From Candidatus Peribacterales bacterium (GTDB lineage Bacteria > Patescibacteriota > Gracilibacteria > Peribacterales > Peribacteraceae): a stretch of DNA of 29,669 nucleotides. Position numbers and translations under genes: made by a program. Below the pieces are notes generated by a model, which was not told where the DNA came from, did no database searches, and worked only from the letters and a program-made list of their open reading frames with translations. The stretch spans positions 1 through 29,669 of the forward strand of contig JAKFXO010000067.1 of the NCBI GenBank assembly GCA_021731345.1, in the 5' to 3' direction. Numbering within the stretch: position 1 is the first letter of the stretch; each line of letters starts with the position of its first letter. Shown here in pieces: positions 24,379 to 29,669 of the stretch.

Positions 24379-24936
24379 TTAATCATTATGCAAGAAGCCT
24401 AAAGCGATGATCAGGAATGCAGGAAGTGTGTACCACAAATCTTGGTTCAAAATCATGAGTTGCATGAGCGTAGAACCTGCAGCCAGGGGCACGATGGTTC
24501 CGTGTGCAGCGAGCGTAGAATCGAGGATTCCGCTGCCGGCTGCGTACGTGAGGATCGTGGATACCACGAGCCCTGCCGTCGAAAAACCAAAGAGGCCGGT
24601 ATAGACCATGCTCAAAATAGAGCCTGCATCTTTGTCGTATGAGACATCGATACCTGACCGAAGAACAAAGACGATGATGCAGAGAGCAAAAAGAAAAATT
24701 TTTGCGAGAGCGATCATCGTGACATCAATGGGAATGCCCATCGACTCCATCGTCATGCCAGAATTCATAAGGACACGAGCGAGCACGTTGCCGATGCCTT
24801 GCACCGCAATAACTGAGATGTAGGCAGCCACGATGATCTTCATCGACTTCTGTTTACCGATGATGAAGCTGTAGCTCATCACGATCGCGAAGAAGACGAC
24901 GATGAATAAATCCCAGCTCAAACTTAGTTGCATCAT
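24379..24936 (-). CDS. Polytopic membrane protein, unknown
   Basis: A 185-residue protein with about six hydrophobic segments, few charged residues outside two short loops (IGKQKSMK, DVSYDKDAG), and no family I recognise. It lies 97 bases upstream of the pilin-like gene on the same strand, so a joint role at the cell envelope is possible, but no other type IV secretion gene is in view. TACGCT ends 7 bases before ATG 24936, and I therefore reject the in-frame ATG at 24975. The opposite-strand truB begins 47 bases away. Confidence 0.65.
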   Translation of the reverse strand: MMQLSLSWDLFIVVFFAIVMSYSFIIGKQKSMKIIVAAYISVIAVQGIGNVLARVLMNSGMTMESMGIPIDVTMIALAKIFLFALCIIVFVLRSGIDVSYDKDAGSILSMVYTGLFGFSTAGLVVSTILTYAAGSGILDSTLAAHGTIVPLAAGSTLMQLMILNQDLWYTLPAFLIIALGFLHND

Positions 24937-24983
24937 GGCTATTAGCGTACCACTGTCTCGGTTCTCCGCTATCATCGTCCGCG

Positions 24984-25853
24984 ATGCGCCACGGATTTCT
25001 CCTCATCGACAAACCACGCGGACCTACGAGTCATGACGTTGTAGCCATTGTTCGCAGATCTTTTGGTGAAGGAAAAATTGGGCACCTTGGAACGCTTGAT
25101 CCTCTCGCTGACGGTCTCATGGTGCTTGCGGTTGGTGCAAAAGCACTGAAGGTAGTGGAACTGTTTGGCAAACTTCCAAAGACCTACGTCGCAGAGCTCA
25201 CACTTGGTGCAACGAGTACGACGTACGACGCCGAAGGCGCGATCTCCGAAACGAAACTGAAAGCAGGATGGCTTCCTCCGGATGATGCGTCCCGCATTCA
25301 AGCGCTCATTGACGATCGGTTCCTTGGAAAGATTCAGCAGGTGCCGCCTGCGTTTTCCGCCGTGCACGTTGGCGGTGAGCGTGCGTACAAAAAAGCGATG
25401 CGCGGTGAAGACGTCGAAATGAAAGCGCGCGAGACGACCATCAGCGAATGCAAAGTGTTTGAGTACAAGTATCCGGTTCTCAAACTGTCGGTGAATTGTA
25501 GTTCAGGCACGTATATTCGTTCACTTGCGCATGACCTTGGTGACAGTATGCGATGTGGTGCGTACCTTTCAGCACTTCGCAGAACAACAGTAGGGGAGTG
25601 GAACGTGAAGAACGCCAGAACTCCGGGTGAAGCTATGTGGGCTGACGTCATTCCGCTCAAAGACATTCTGAAAGGTTTTCCAGGTCGTGAGCTGACAGCT
25701 GATGAAATGAAAGAAATCAGCCACGGACGCATGATCAACGGCACGTTGGATCCTTTACAGCCATTTTTTGCCTGGTATGAAGGTTTGCCCGTAGCCCTTT
25801 TAGAGCGCTCTAGACACGATGAGGGCCGCCTAAAGCCAAGGAAGGTCTTCTAG
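24984..25853 (+). CDS. truB: tRNA pseudouridine(55) synthase TruB
   Basis: A 289-residue enzyme that converts U55 of the T loop to pseudouridine in most tRNAs. It has FLLIDKPRGPTSHDVV, the catalytic GHLGTLDPLADG (Asp39), KTYVAELTLGATSTTYD, QVPPAFSAVHVGGERAY and GTYIRSLAHDLG. The C-terminal part (from ~225) is short, ending near GRLKPRKVF. TATCAT lies 8 bases before the ATG, so it is likely leaderless. It precedes tRNA-Lys by ~700 bases. Confidence 0.95.
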   Translation: MRHGFLLIDKPRGPTSHDVVAIVRRSFGEGKIGHLGTLDPLADGLMVLAVGAKALKVVELFGKLPKTYVAELTLGATSTTYDAEGAISETKLKAGWLPPDDASRIQALIDDRFLGKIQQVPPAFSAVHVGGERAYKKAMRGEDVEMKARETTISECKVFEYKYPVLKLSVNCSSGTYIRSLAHDLGDSMRCGAYLSALRRTTVGEWNVKNARTPGEAMWADVIPLKDILKGFPGRELTADEMKEISHGRMINGTLDPLQPFFAWYEGLPVALLERSRHDEGRLKPRKVF

Positions 25854-25895
25854 GAATTTGACAAATGATTTCAGAGTGACAAAGTATGTTTTACT

Positions 25896-26384
25896 ATGAC
25901 GAACGAATACAAAGGTTCTTGGGCTATTCCTGCCACCGATCATGAGGGAATGCTGCCTGATATCAAGAAGGCTATCGACGAGTCTGAAGCAGTACGACAA
26001 GCAGGCACGCCCCTCGAGTACGGAAAGGGGACGGAGACGCACGCCGTTGGGATGATCTTCGATATTCGGAATATTCTTTCGAAAGCTCTTGGTGCAGAAG
26101 CCGGTATCTATGATCAAGGAGGAGAGCTCTCAACACAGATCGCGACGATGCACTACGGCTTCGCACGATCAGCAATCGGCGGAGACAATGTTCACGCTGC
26201 AAAGATCGACTTCGAGGTGAAGAACGCGGTGATCATTCCTAGTCAGTCTGGAGCACAGGAATTACACCTTACGACGGCATCCAGCATTCATCGCGTTATG
26301 AAGACTGGCGAGCGTGCCTTTCATATCAGCGCTGAAGAAACGATGATCTTCGCCCTGCGAGACACCGAGCTTTCCAAGGACTAA
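25896..26384 (+). CDS. Hypothetical soluble protein
   Basis: A 162-residue protein with no signal peptide, membrane helix or recognised motif. It begins MTNEYKGSWAIPATDHEGML and holds alternating helices and strands, with a Ser/Thr/Ala-rich centre (SQSGAQELHLTTASSIHRVM). Codon use fits the neighbours, so it seems a native gene. TATGTT lies 5 bases before the ATG. It stands alone between truB and tRNA-Lys. Confidence 0.65.
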   Translation: MTNEYKGSWAIPATDHEGMLPDIKKAIDESEAVRQAGTPLEYGKGTETHAVGMIFDIRNILSKALGAEAGIYDQGGELSTQIATMHYGFARSAIGGDNVHAAKIDFEVKNAVIIPSQSGAQELHLTTASSIHRVMKTGERAFHISAEETMIFALRDTELSKD

Positions 26385-26402
26385 AAGCGGAATTTCTTCT
26401 GG

Positions 26403-26431
26403 TTGATGCGATTTACGCTCTCCAGTAGAAT
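26403..26431 (+). promoter_or_regulatory. Putative tRNA-Lys promoter
   Basis: TTGATG (26403-26408) and TAGAAT (26426-26431) are separated by exactly 17 bases. A transcript would start near 26438 and include the leader element at 26475 and tRNA-Lys. Confidence 0.55.
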
Positions 26432-26474
26432 CTGCTGGCTCTTTATCTTACATTTCGTATCACCGTCTCATTTT

Positions 26475-26540
26475 GGATCGGTAGCTCAGTTGGCCGCATC
26501 ACGCTTAGCGAGATGCGCTAGTAGAAAAGGAGCTCGGTCC
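26475..26540 (+). promoter_or_regulatory. Structured tRNA leader with 5' copy of tRNA-Lys
   Basis: 26475-26493 repeats the tRNA's GGATCGGTAGCTCAGTTGG exactly, stopping at the D-loop GG. Hairpin 26495-26517 follows (CGCATC/GATGCG, an A-A mismatch, CGC/GCG, loop TTA), then an A-rich linker ending AAAAGG (26525-26530), then GAGCTCGGTCC (26530-26540). The last strand pairs with AGCTC (26483-26487) and GGATCG (26475-26480, one G-U), leaving a 2-base bulge. The tRNA begins 32 bases later. Same plan as the tRNA-Ile leader. Confidence 0.55.
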
Positions 26541-26572
26541 GTCAGTGTTCCTTCCATCATAGTCAGTTCTTT

Positions 26573-26648
26573 GGATCGGTAGCTCAGTTGGTAGAGCAGG
26601 AGACTCTTAATCTCTTGGTCGCGGGTTCAAGTCCCGCCCGATCCACCA
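26573..26648 (+). tRNA. tRNA-Lys(CTT)
   Basis: A 76-base tRNA. GGATCGG pairs with CCGATCC, the anticodon loop CTCTTAA gives CTT, the T arm has GGTTCAAGTCCC, and CCA is encoded. Confidence 0.96.
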
Positions 26649-26651
26649 GAT

Positions 26652-26684
26652 CAAGAAAGGAAACCCGGAGGGTTGACTTTCTTG
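26652..26684 (+). other. Long hairpin just after tRNA-Lys
   Basis: CAAGAAAG and CTTTCTTG (8 pairs) enclose GA...GA and an inner AACCC-GGA-GGGTT (5 pairs). The GA/GA internal loop can form tandem sheared G-A pairs. It starts 3 bases after the CCA. No T-run follows, so it may be a processing or stability structure rather than a standard terminator. Confidence 0.6.
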
Positions 26685-26793
26685 GATTATCCTTCCGGCA
26701 ATGTGGCAGCTCCAGATAGGCGGAGCCTGTCTTCGCTGCATTTTTTGACAATTGATATGATTTTATTGCCAAAATAGAAAAAAGGAACAAAAT

Positions 26794-27065
26794 ATGCTCA
26801 TGGCTGTCCGCTCTGGTGATATCGATTTGTTCGATGCCGTTGATGAACTCAGTGGTTTGACGAAGATTGTTAAGCCAGTCAGTGTTAGTGAGGCAGAGCA
26901 ACTAGTTCCAACTGCAAAATAATTTTAGAGAGTAATGACGGTATTGGTTTTCAGCGTCTAGAGGTTCATGGCTCAGAACTTGTTGTTATTGTCGCGCAGG
27001 AATTTATTGCAGTAGCACGCCAAAGAATCGCAGAGCTTGATCTACCACATTGTCGGGTTCAGTAA
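26794..27065 (+). pseudogene. Small gene interrupted by a -1 frameshift
   Basis: An ATG at 26794, with ribosome site AAAGGAA 7 bases upstream, starts a 42-residue frame (MLMAVRSGDIDLFDAVDELS...) that stops at 26922. At the AAAA run (26916-26919) a -1 shift opens a coding-like frame (ILESNDGIGFQRLEVHGSEL...) to a TAA at 27065, giving about 90 residues in total. I do not know the family. The region is AT-rich with a TTGACA upstream. It could be a decayed gene, an assembly error in the A-run, or, less likely, programmed frameshifting. Confidence 0.4.
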
Positions 27066-27079
27066 CGTACACTACGAAC

Positions 27080-27364
27080 GTGCCTCATTACTTCTACCTC
27101 GCACGGTGCTCGGATGATTCGCTCTACGCAGGAACATGCGTTGATCTTTCAGCACGTGAAGGAAAGCACAACGAGGGTAGGGGGGCGAAGTACACCCGAA
27201 GCCGTCTGCCTATTCGGTTCATCTACCATGAAACGTTTCGCACACTGAGCGCTGCCAGAAAGCGCGAAGCTGCAGTAAAGAAGCTTACGAAAGAAGCAAA
27301 GGAAGAGCTTCTCACAAAGAAGCGAAAATCTAGAAAGCCCTCCCGGCAGCAGTCACTGCGTTAA
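27080..27364 (+). CDS. GIY-YIG domain protein (UPF0213/YhbQ-like)
   Basis: A 94-residue single-domain GIY-YIG nuclease-fold protein. HYFYLARC and LYAGTC take the places of the GIY and YIG strands; Arg26, the GAKYTR segment and Glu63 (in KREAAVKKL) match the catalytic Arg, Tyr and metal-binding Glu. The family acts on DNA or branched DNA, but its role in cells is unclear. The C-terminus adds a Lys/Arg-rich tail (KKRKSRKPSRQQ). I start at GTG 27080 because TACACT lies 6 bases before it; a TTG at 27050 is the alternative. The 3' end overlaps the convergent Sel1 gene by 35 bases. Confidence 0.85.
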   Translation: MPHYFYLARCSDDSLYAGTCVDLSAREGKHNEGRGAKYTRSRLPIRFIYHETFRTLSAARKREAAVKKLTKEAKEELLTKKRKSRKPSRQQSLR

Positions 27365-28070
27365 CGCGTGTGTTGATCTCTTTCTTGAGATCTTCTGCCA
27401 GTGCTTTGAGCTGCTTGATTTCATCAGGCTTCAGCTCAGCTTCGATCTGCGAAATAACACTTGCAGCGTTTGGGTTGCCGAATGAGCGTGCAGCCTCGAA
27501 CCATGCGTATGCCTGAGCGACATCAATCTCTGATCCTTCTCCTTTGGCGAGCATAACTCCCAAGTTGAACTGCGCTTCCGCAAAGCCAAGGCTTCCGGAC
27601 TTTGTGAAGTAGTTGATGGCCGTCTCGAAGTTTTGCTTCACGCCTTCGCCTCTATAGAACATTACGCCCAAGTTGAACTGAGCACGCGTGTTGCCTTGTT
27701 CCGCTGCTTTCTCAAACCATTCCTGAGCCTTCTTGTAGTCCTGTTTCATGCCTTCACCGGTGTAGTACATCACGCCTAAGTTGAATTGCGCACGAGGATC
27801 ATTCTGCTTCGCAGATTTTTCAAACCACTCTTTTGCTTTCGGAAGATTTTTCTCAACACCCTGCCCGTCGTGATACATCGCGCCGAGTTCAAACTGTGCG
27901 TTGGCGTCTCCTGCTTGAGCTTTTGCTTGGATCGTCTCGAGTGATTCGAGGCTCATGGCACTGGAAGCGAGACTGTCATTCAGTGCAGATGTATTTGCCG
28001 TTTTCTTTCCGCAGGCTGAGACAAGTGTGACGCAGCCGAGGACAAGTGCGAGGGAGAGGAGTCTTTTCAT
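27330..28070 (-). CDS. Sel1-repeat lipoprotein
   Basis: A 246-residue lipoprotein. The signal ends in lipobox LVSAC (Cys20), then a Ser-rich linker, then at least four 36-residue Sel1-like repeats, each with AQFNLGVMYxxGEG and an A..WFEKAA helix, from about residue 50 to 200. A helical Glu/Lys tail follows. Sel1 repeats form a protein-binding solenoid; here it would be displayed outside the membrane. TAATCT ends 9 bases before the ATG. The repeats are similar at DNA level, suggesting recent expansion. Confidence 0.92.
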   Translation of the reverse strand: MKRLLSLALVLGCVTLVSACGKKTANTSALNDSLASSAMSLESLETIQAKAQAGDANAQFELGAMYHDGQGVEKNLPKAKEWFEKSAKQNDPRAQFNLGVMYYTGEGMKQDYKKAQEWFEKAAEQGNTRAQFNLGVMFYRGEGVKQNFETAINYFTKSGSLGFAEAQFNLGVMLAKGEGSEIDVAQAYAWFEAARSFGNPNAASVISQIEAELKPDEIKQLKALAEDLKKEINTRVNAVTAAGRAF

Positions 28071-28151
28071 AGGAGCCGCAGATTACATGACCTATGCACA
28101 GCTTCTAAGAAAATCAAGTGGACGTACCTTTAACACAGATGTCAAATTGCC

Positions 28152-28179
28152 TTGCACACACACCTGTTCTGACTATACT
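28152..28179 (+). promoter_or_regulatory. Promoter of the acidic-protein gene
   Basis: TTGCAC (28152-28157), a 16-base spacer and TATACT (28174-28179). Start would fall near 28186, giving a leader of about 24 bases, longer than for most genes here. Confidence 0.6.
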
Positions 28180-28209
28180 TCGCGGCGAAAGCTTCTTTTC
28201 CCCTTACGC

Positions 28210-28377
28210 ATGTCGGATCTCCTCCTCCATCCTTTGTTCGGCGACGATGATGACGATGATGATGTCGTAGATCTTGACGATGCCGATGATGATTTCGACG
28301 GCGAGGATGAAGAAGCCGCCGACGAAGAGGGCGATAACGGCCTCAATATCGTTGGAGAAGACGACGACGGTTTTTAG
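28210..28377 (+). CDS. Extremely acidic 55-residue protein
   Basis: A 55-residue protein, starting MSDLLLHPLFG and followed by a run of seven Asp. It has 21 Asp and 6 Glu, one His and no Lys or Arg, so almost half of it is negatively charged. No family is recognised; it may be a DNA-mimic, a chaperone-like acidic tail, or an ion-binding peptide. It has its own consensus promoter, which argues against a chance frame. The frame is open further upstream, but the ATG at 28210 is the one that follows the promoter. It lies divergent from the Sel1 gene. Confidence 0.65.
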   Translation: MSDLLLHPLFGDDDDDDDVVDLDDADDDFDGEDEEAADEEGDNGLNIVGEDDDGF

Positions 28378-28418
28378 TTCATGAAAGCCACTCGGGGATT
28401 TCCGAACCTTCGTTTGAT

Positions 28419-29051
28419 TTAGGCTGCCTGCGGAGCTGTCCTACGATCCATGCTCTCGATGGCATGGCGCTGAATGGTGCGCCAGTCATAGGGGAACTTG
28501 AACGTTTCGAGCGCGCGGACGAGTGCACCGAAGCACTGCCACGGACTCACTGCGTCAAAGACGAAAGCGTTACCGCTCTCTTGGACTGGGTTGTAGTTAT
28601 CAAGAATGTCTTTCTGTAACGAGACTGGGACCGTGCCATAACGCAGGCAGTTTTCGAGCATCTCGTCATCATCGTGGTCTGCAAAGAAAAGAGCGATGTC
28701 AGAACCAGCGAGCATCTTTCGGACATTTGTCTCGTCATCAGCAACGATGCTGATGCGGTGCTTGGCACCAGAGCTTAGTTTCGTAAAAAGTTCACCGTAT
28801 TTCTTGGAGCCGCGTCCTCTGATCACGATAGCGACTGGTAGTTCCATGAGTCCCGGAAGTACCTGCTCTAAAAGAGTGCCGCCGAGTGCATCAGTAATTC
28901 CCGTTGGGATACAGATCACTGGTTGCTTTGGTTCCGCAATCCAACCAAGCTCCTCCTGGAAAACGGTCTTGTTCTCGACCTTGTGTTCGATCGTGCGGGC
29001 CGAGTACTTGCGTGCGATCTTATTGTCGTACGCAGGAGAGAGAATGGGCAT
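28419..29051 (-). CDS. Stand-alone C-terminal half of a GT5 glycogen synthase-like enzyme
   Basis: A 210-residue protein that aligns by eye to the second Rossmann domain of GT5 glycogen/starch synthases. It opens with the inter-domain pattern PAYDNKIARKYS...NKTVFQEELGW, then LPGLMELPVAIVIRGRGSKKY, LAGSDIALFF, LENCLRYGTVPVS (the RYGTxPV loop of GT5) and SGNAFVFDAVSPWQCF...RTIQRHAIESMD. The N-terminal acceptor domain is missing and the DNA upstream (to polA) has no space for it. The start at 29051 follows TATAAT (29078-29083 region). Whether it works alone or with a partner is unknown. Confidence 0.75.
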   Translation of the reverse strand: MPILSPAYDNKIARKYSARTIEHKVENKTVFQEELGWIAEPKQPVICIPTGITDALGGTLLEQVLPGLMELPVAIVIRGRGSKKYGELFTKLSSGAKHRISIVADDETNVRKMLAGSDIALFFADHDDDEMLENCLRYGTVPVSLQKDILDNYNPVQESGNAFVFDAVSPWQCFGALVRALETFKFPYDWRTIQRHAIESMDRRTAPQAA

Positions 29052-29198
29052 GGGGGTTTTTGTTTGAAGTAATCGAATCATTATACCCTTTTTTGGCTTT
29101 CTGATCACGTCGAGGGTGTTGCAGGAAGAGGGGATTGTGACCTGGTTATAGATCCAGCGCGGCTAGCTGAAACCCTCAAAGAATGAAACAATGACCCC

Positions 29199-29669
29199 AT
29201 GAACACCCAGAGCAAGAAACACCTCGTGATCATCGACGGACACCACCTTATGTATAGAGCATATTGGGCCATTCCTAGGACAATGAAAAACGGACGAGGG
29301 GAGCAGACCAATACCGCGTTTGGTGTCGCGTCCATGTTGATGATGATCCTGAAAACTGAGCAGCCTGACAGCCTCCTTTTCTGCTTCGATGCAGACGAAG
29401 ACACATTCCGTCATAAGGAGTACGCCGAGTACAAGGCAGGTCGTTCAGCAACTCCGGATGACTTTTACCCGCAGGTTCCACGCACGCTCTCAATGATCGA
29501 TTCGTTTAGTGCAAAGAGCGTTTCGGGTGGCGGATTTGAAGCTGATGACTTTGCATGTGCCTATGCCCGCGACGCTGAGAAGCATGGTTACCGCGTGACG
29601 ATCGTCACTGGTGATCGTGATCTCTTTCAGCTCTGCAACGAGAACATTCGCGTCGCTATTCCCCACAAG
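29199..29669 (+). CDS. polA: DNA polymerase I, 5'-3' exonuclease domain (cut by window end)
   Basis: 157 residues, open to the edge. LVIIDGHHLMYRAYWAI, FCFDADEDTFRHKEYAEYKAGR, GGGFEADDFACAYA and VTIVTGDRDLFQLC are the metal-binding blocks of the PolA N-terminal 5'-3' exonuclease/FEN family, with the key Asp residues present. The rest (polymerase domain, if any) lies outside, so a stand-alone exonuclease cannot be excluded. Several minus-strand frames opposite it are shadows. Confidence 0.9.
   Translation, partial: MNTQSKKHLVIIDGHHLMYRAYWAIPRTMKNGRGEQTNTAFGVASMLMMILKTEQPDSLLFCFDADEDTFRHKEYAEYKAGRSATPDDFYPQVPRTLSMIDSFSAKSVSGGGFEADDFACAYARDAEKHGYRVTIVTGDRDLFQLCNENIRVAIPHK

Noticed and set aside
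26475..26550. A complete second tRNA gene upstream of tRNA-Lys
   Set aside because: Only the first 19 bases match; there is no anticodon arm or T arm after it, and the hairpin that follows is unlike any tRNA arm.
26584..26901. A 105-residue minus-strand frame opposite tRNA-Lys ending AGLEPATKRLRVSCSTN
   Set aside because: The C-terminal part is the well-known spurious translation of a tRNA antisense strand; the rest overlaps the hairpin and promoter.
27330..28070. Direct repeats in this stretch as a CRISPR or satellite array
   Set aside because: The repeats are about 108 bases, in frame, and encode Sel1 motifs.
29105..29493. Minus-strand frames near the right edge
   Set aside because: They are antisense to the conserved PolA exonuclease domain.

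Overview
The window looks like a chromosomal segment of a Candidate Phyla Radiation (Patescibacteria) bacterium, most plausibly of the Peregrinibacteria/Peribacteria type. This rests on gene content and style, not on a database match. GC is balanced, the genes are very tightly packed, and TGA is used as a stop, so this is not the Gracilibacteria code. Pointers to the group are an archaeal-type PEP carboxylase, a MurL-MurD pair, a TrbC/VirB2-like T4SS pilin, a PRC-barrel protein, a short Nudix-RecF pair and many small membrane or lipoproteins of unknown function. No phage, transposase, CRISPR array or rRNA was seen.

Layout. 1-2665: a truncated unknown gene, a DoxX-like membrane protein, a His-rich lipoprotein and a TauE/SafE-like membrane protein fused to a cupredoxin domain (possible copper handling). 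2732-10185: frameshifted archaeal-type PEP carboxylase, GrpE, a membrane protein, murL-murD (L-Glu route to the D-Glu of peptidoglycan) and a PEP-synthase-like phosphotransferase without the PEP-binding barrel. 10243-13310: tRNA-Leu(CAA), an AT-rich orphan gene, a methyltransferase, two small proteins and a 6-phosphofructokinase with the pyrophosphate signature. 13415-18375: BtuF-like protein, thioredoxin reductase, EamA transporter, a zinc-ribbon (bL33-like) protein, Nudix hydrolase, RecF and RuvC. 18451-23864: a large exported protein, DUF378 protein, a broken small gene, tRNA-Ile(GAT), PRPP synthetase, a GT-C glycosyltransferase and a PRC-barrel protein. 23925-29669: T4SS pilin-like protein, membrane protein, TruB, tRNA-Lys(CTT), a GIY-YIG nuclease, Sel1-repeat lipoprotein, an extremely acidic 55-residue protein, a stand-alone C-terminal half of a GT5 glycogen synthase, and the 5' end of polA.

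Two features run through the whole window. First, at least fifteen genes have a TATAAT-like hexamer only 5-9 bases before the start codon and no Shine-Dalgarno sequence, so leaderless transcription appears to be the normal mode. Second, tRNA-Ile and tRNA-Lys are each preceded by a similar structured leader. It holds a copy of that tRNA's own first 17-19 bases (to the D-loop GG), an internal hairpin, an A-rich AAAAGG linker, and a strand complementary to the copied 5' end. The tRNA starts 32-33 bases later. Because the complementary strand could pair with either the copy or the real tRNA, this may be a new tRNA-leader element or switch, and it is the observation I rate highest.

Three loci (PEP carboxylase, 20259-20605 and 26794-27065) read as one protein only if a frameshift is allowed. 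Read-level checking is needed to tell real decay from assembly indels.
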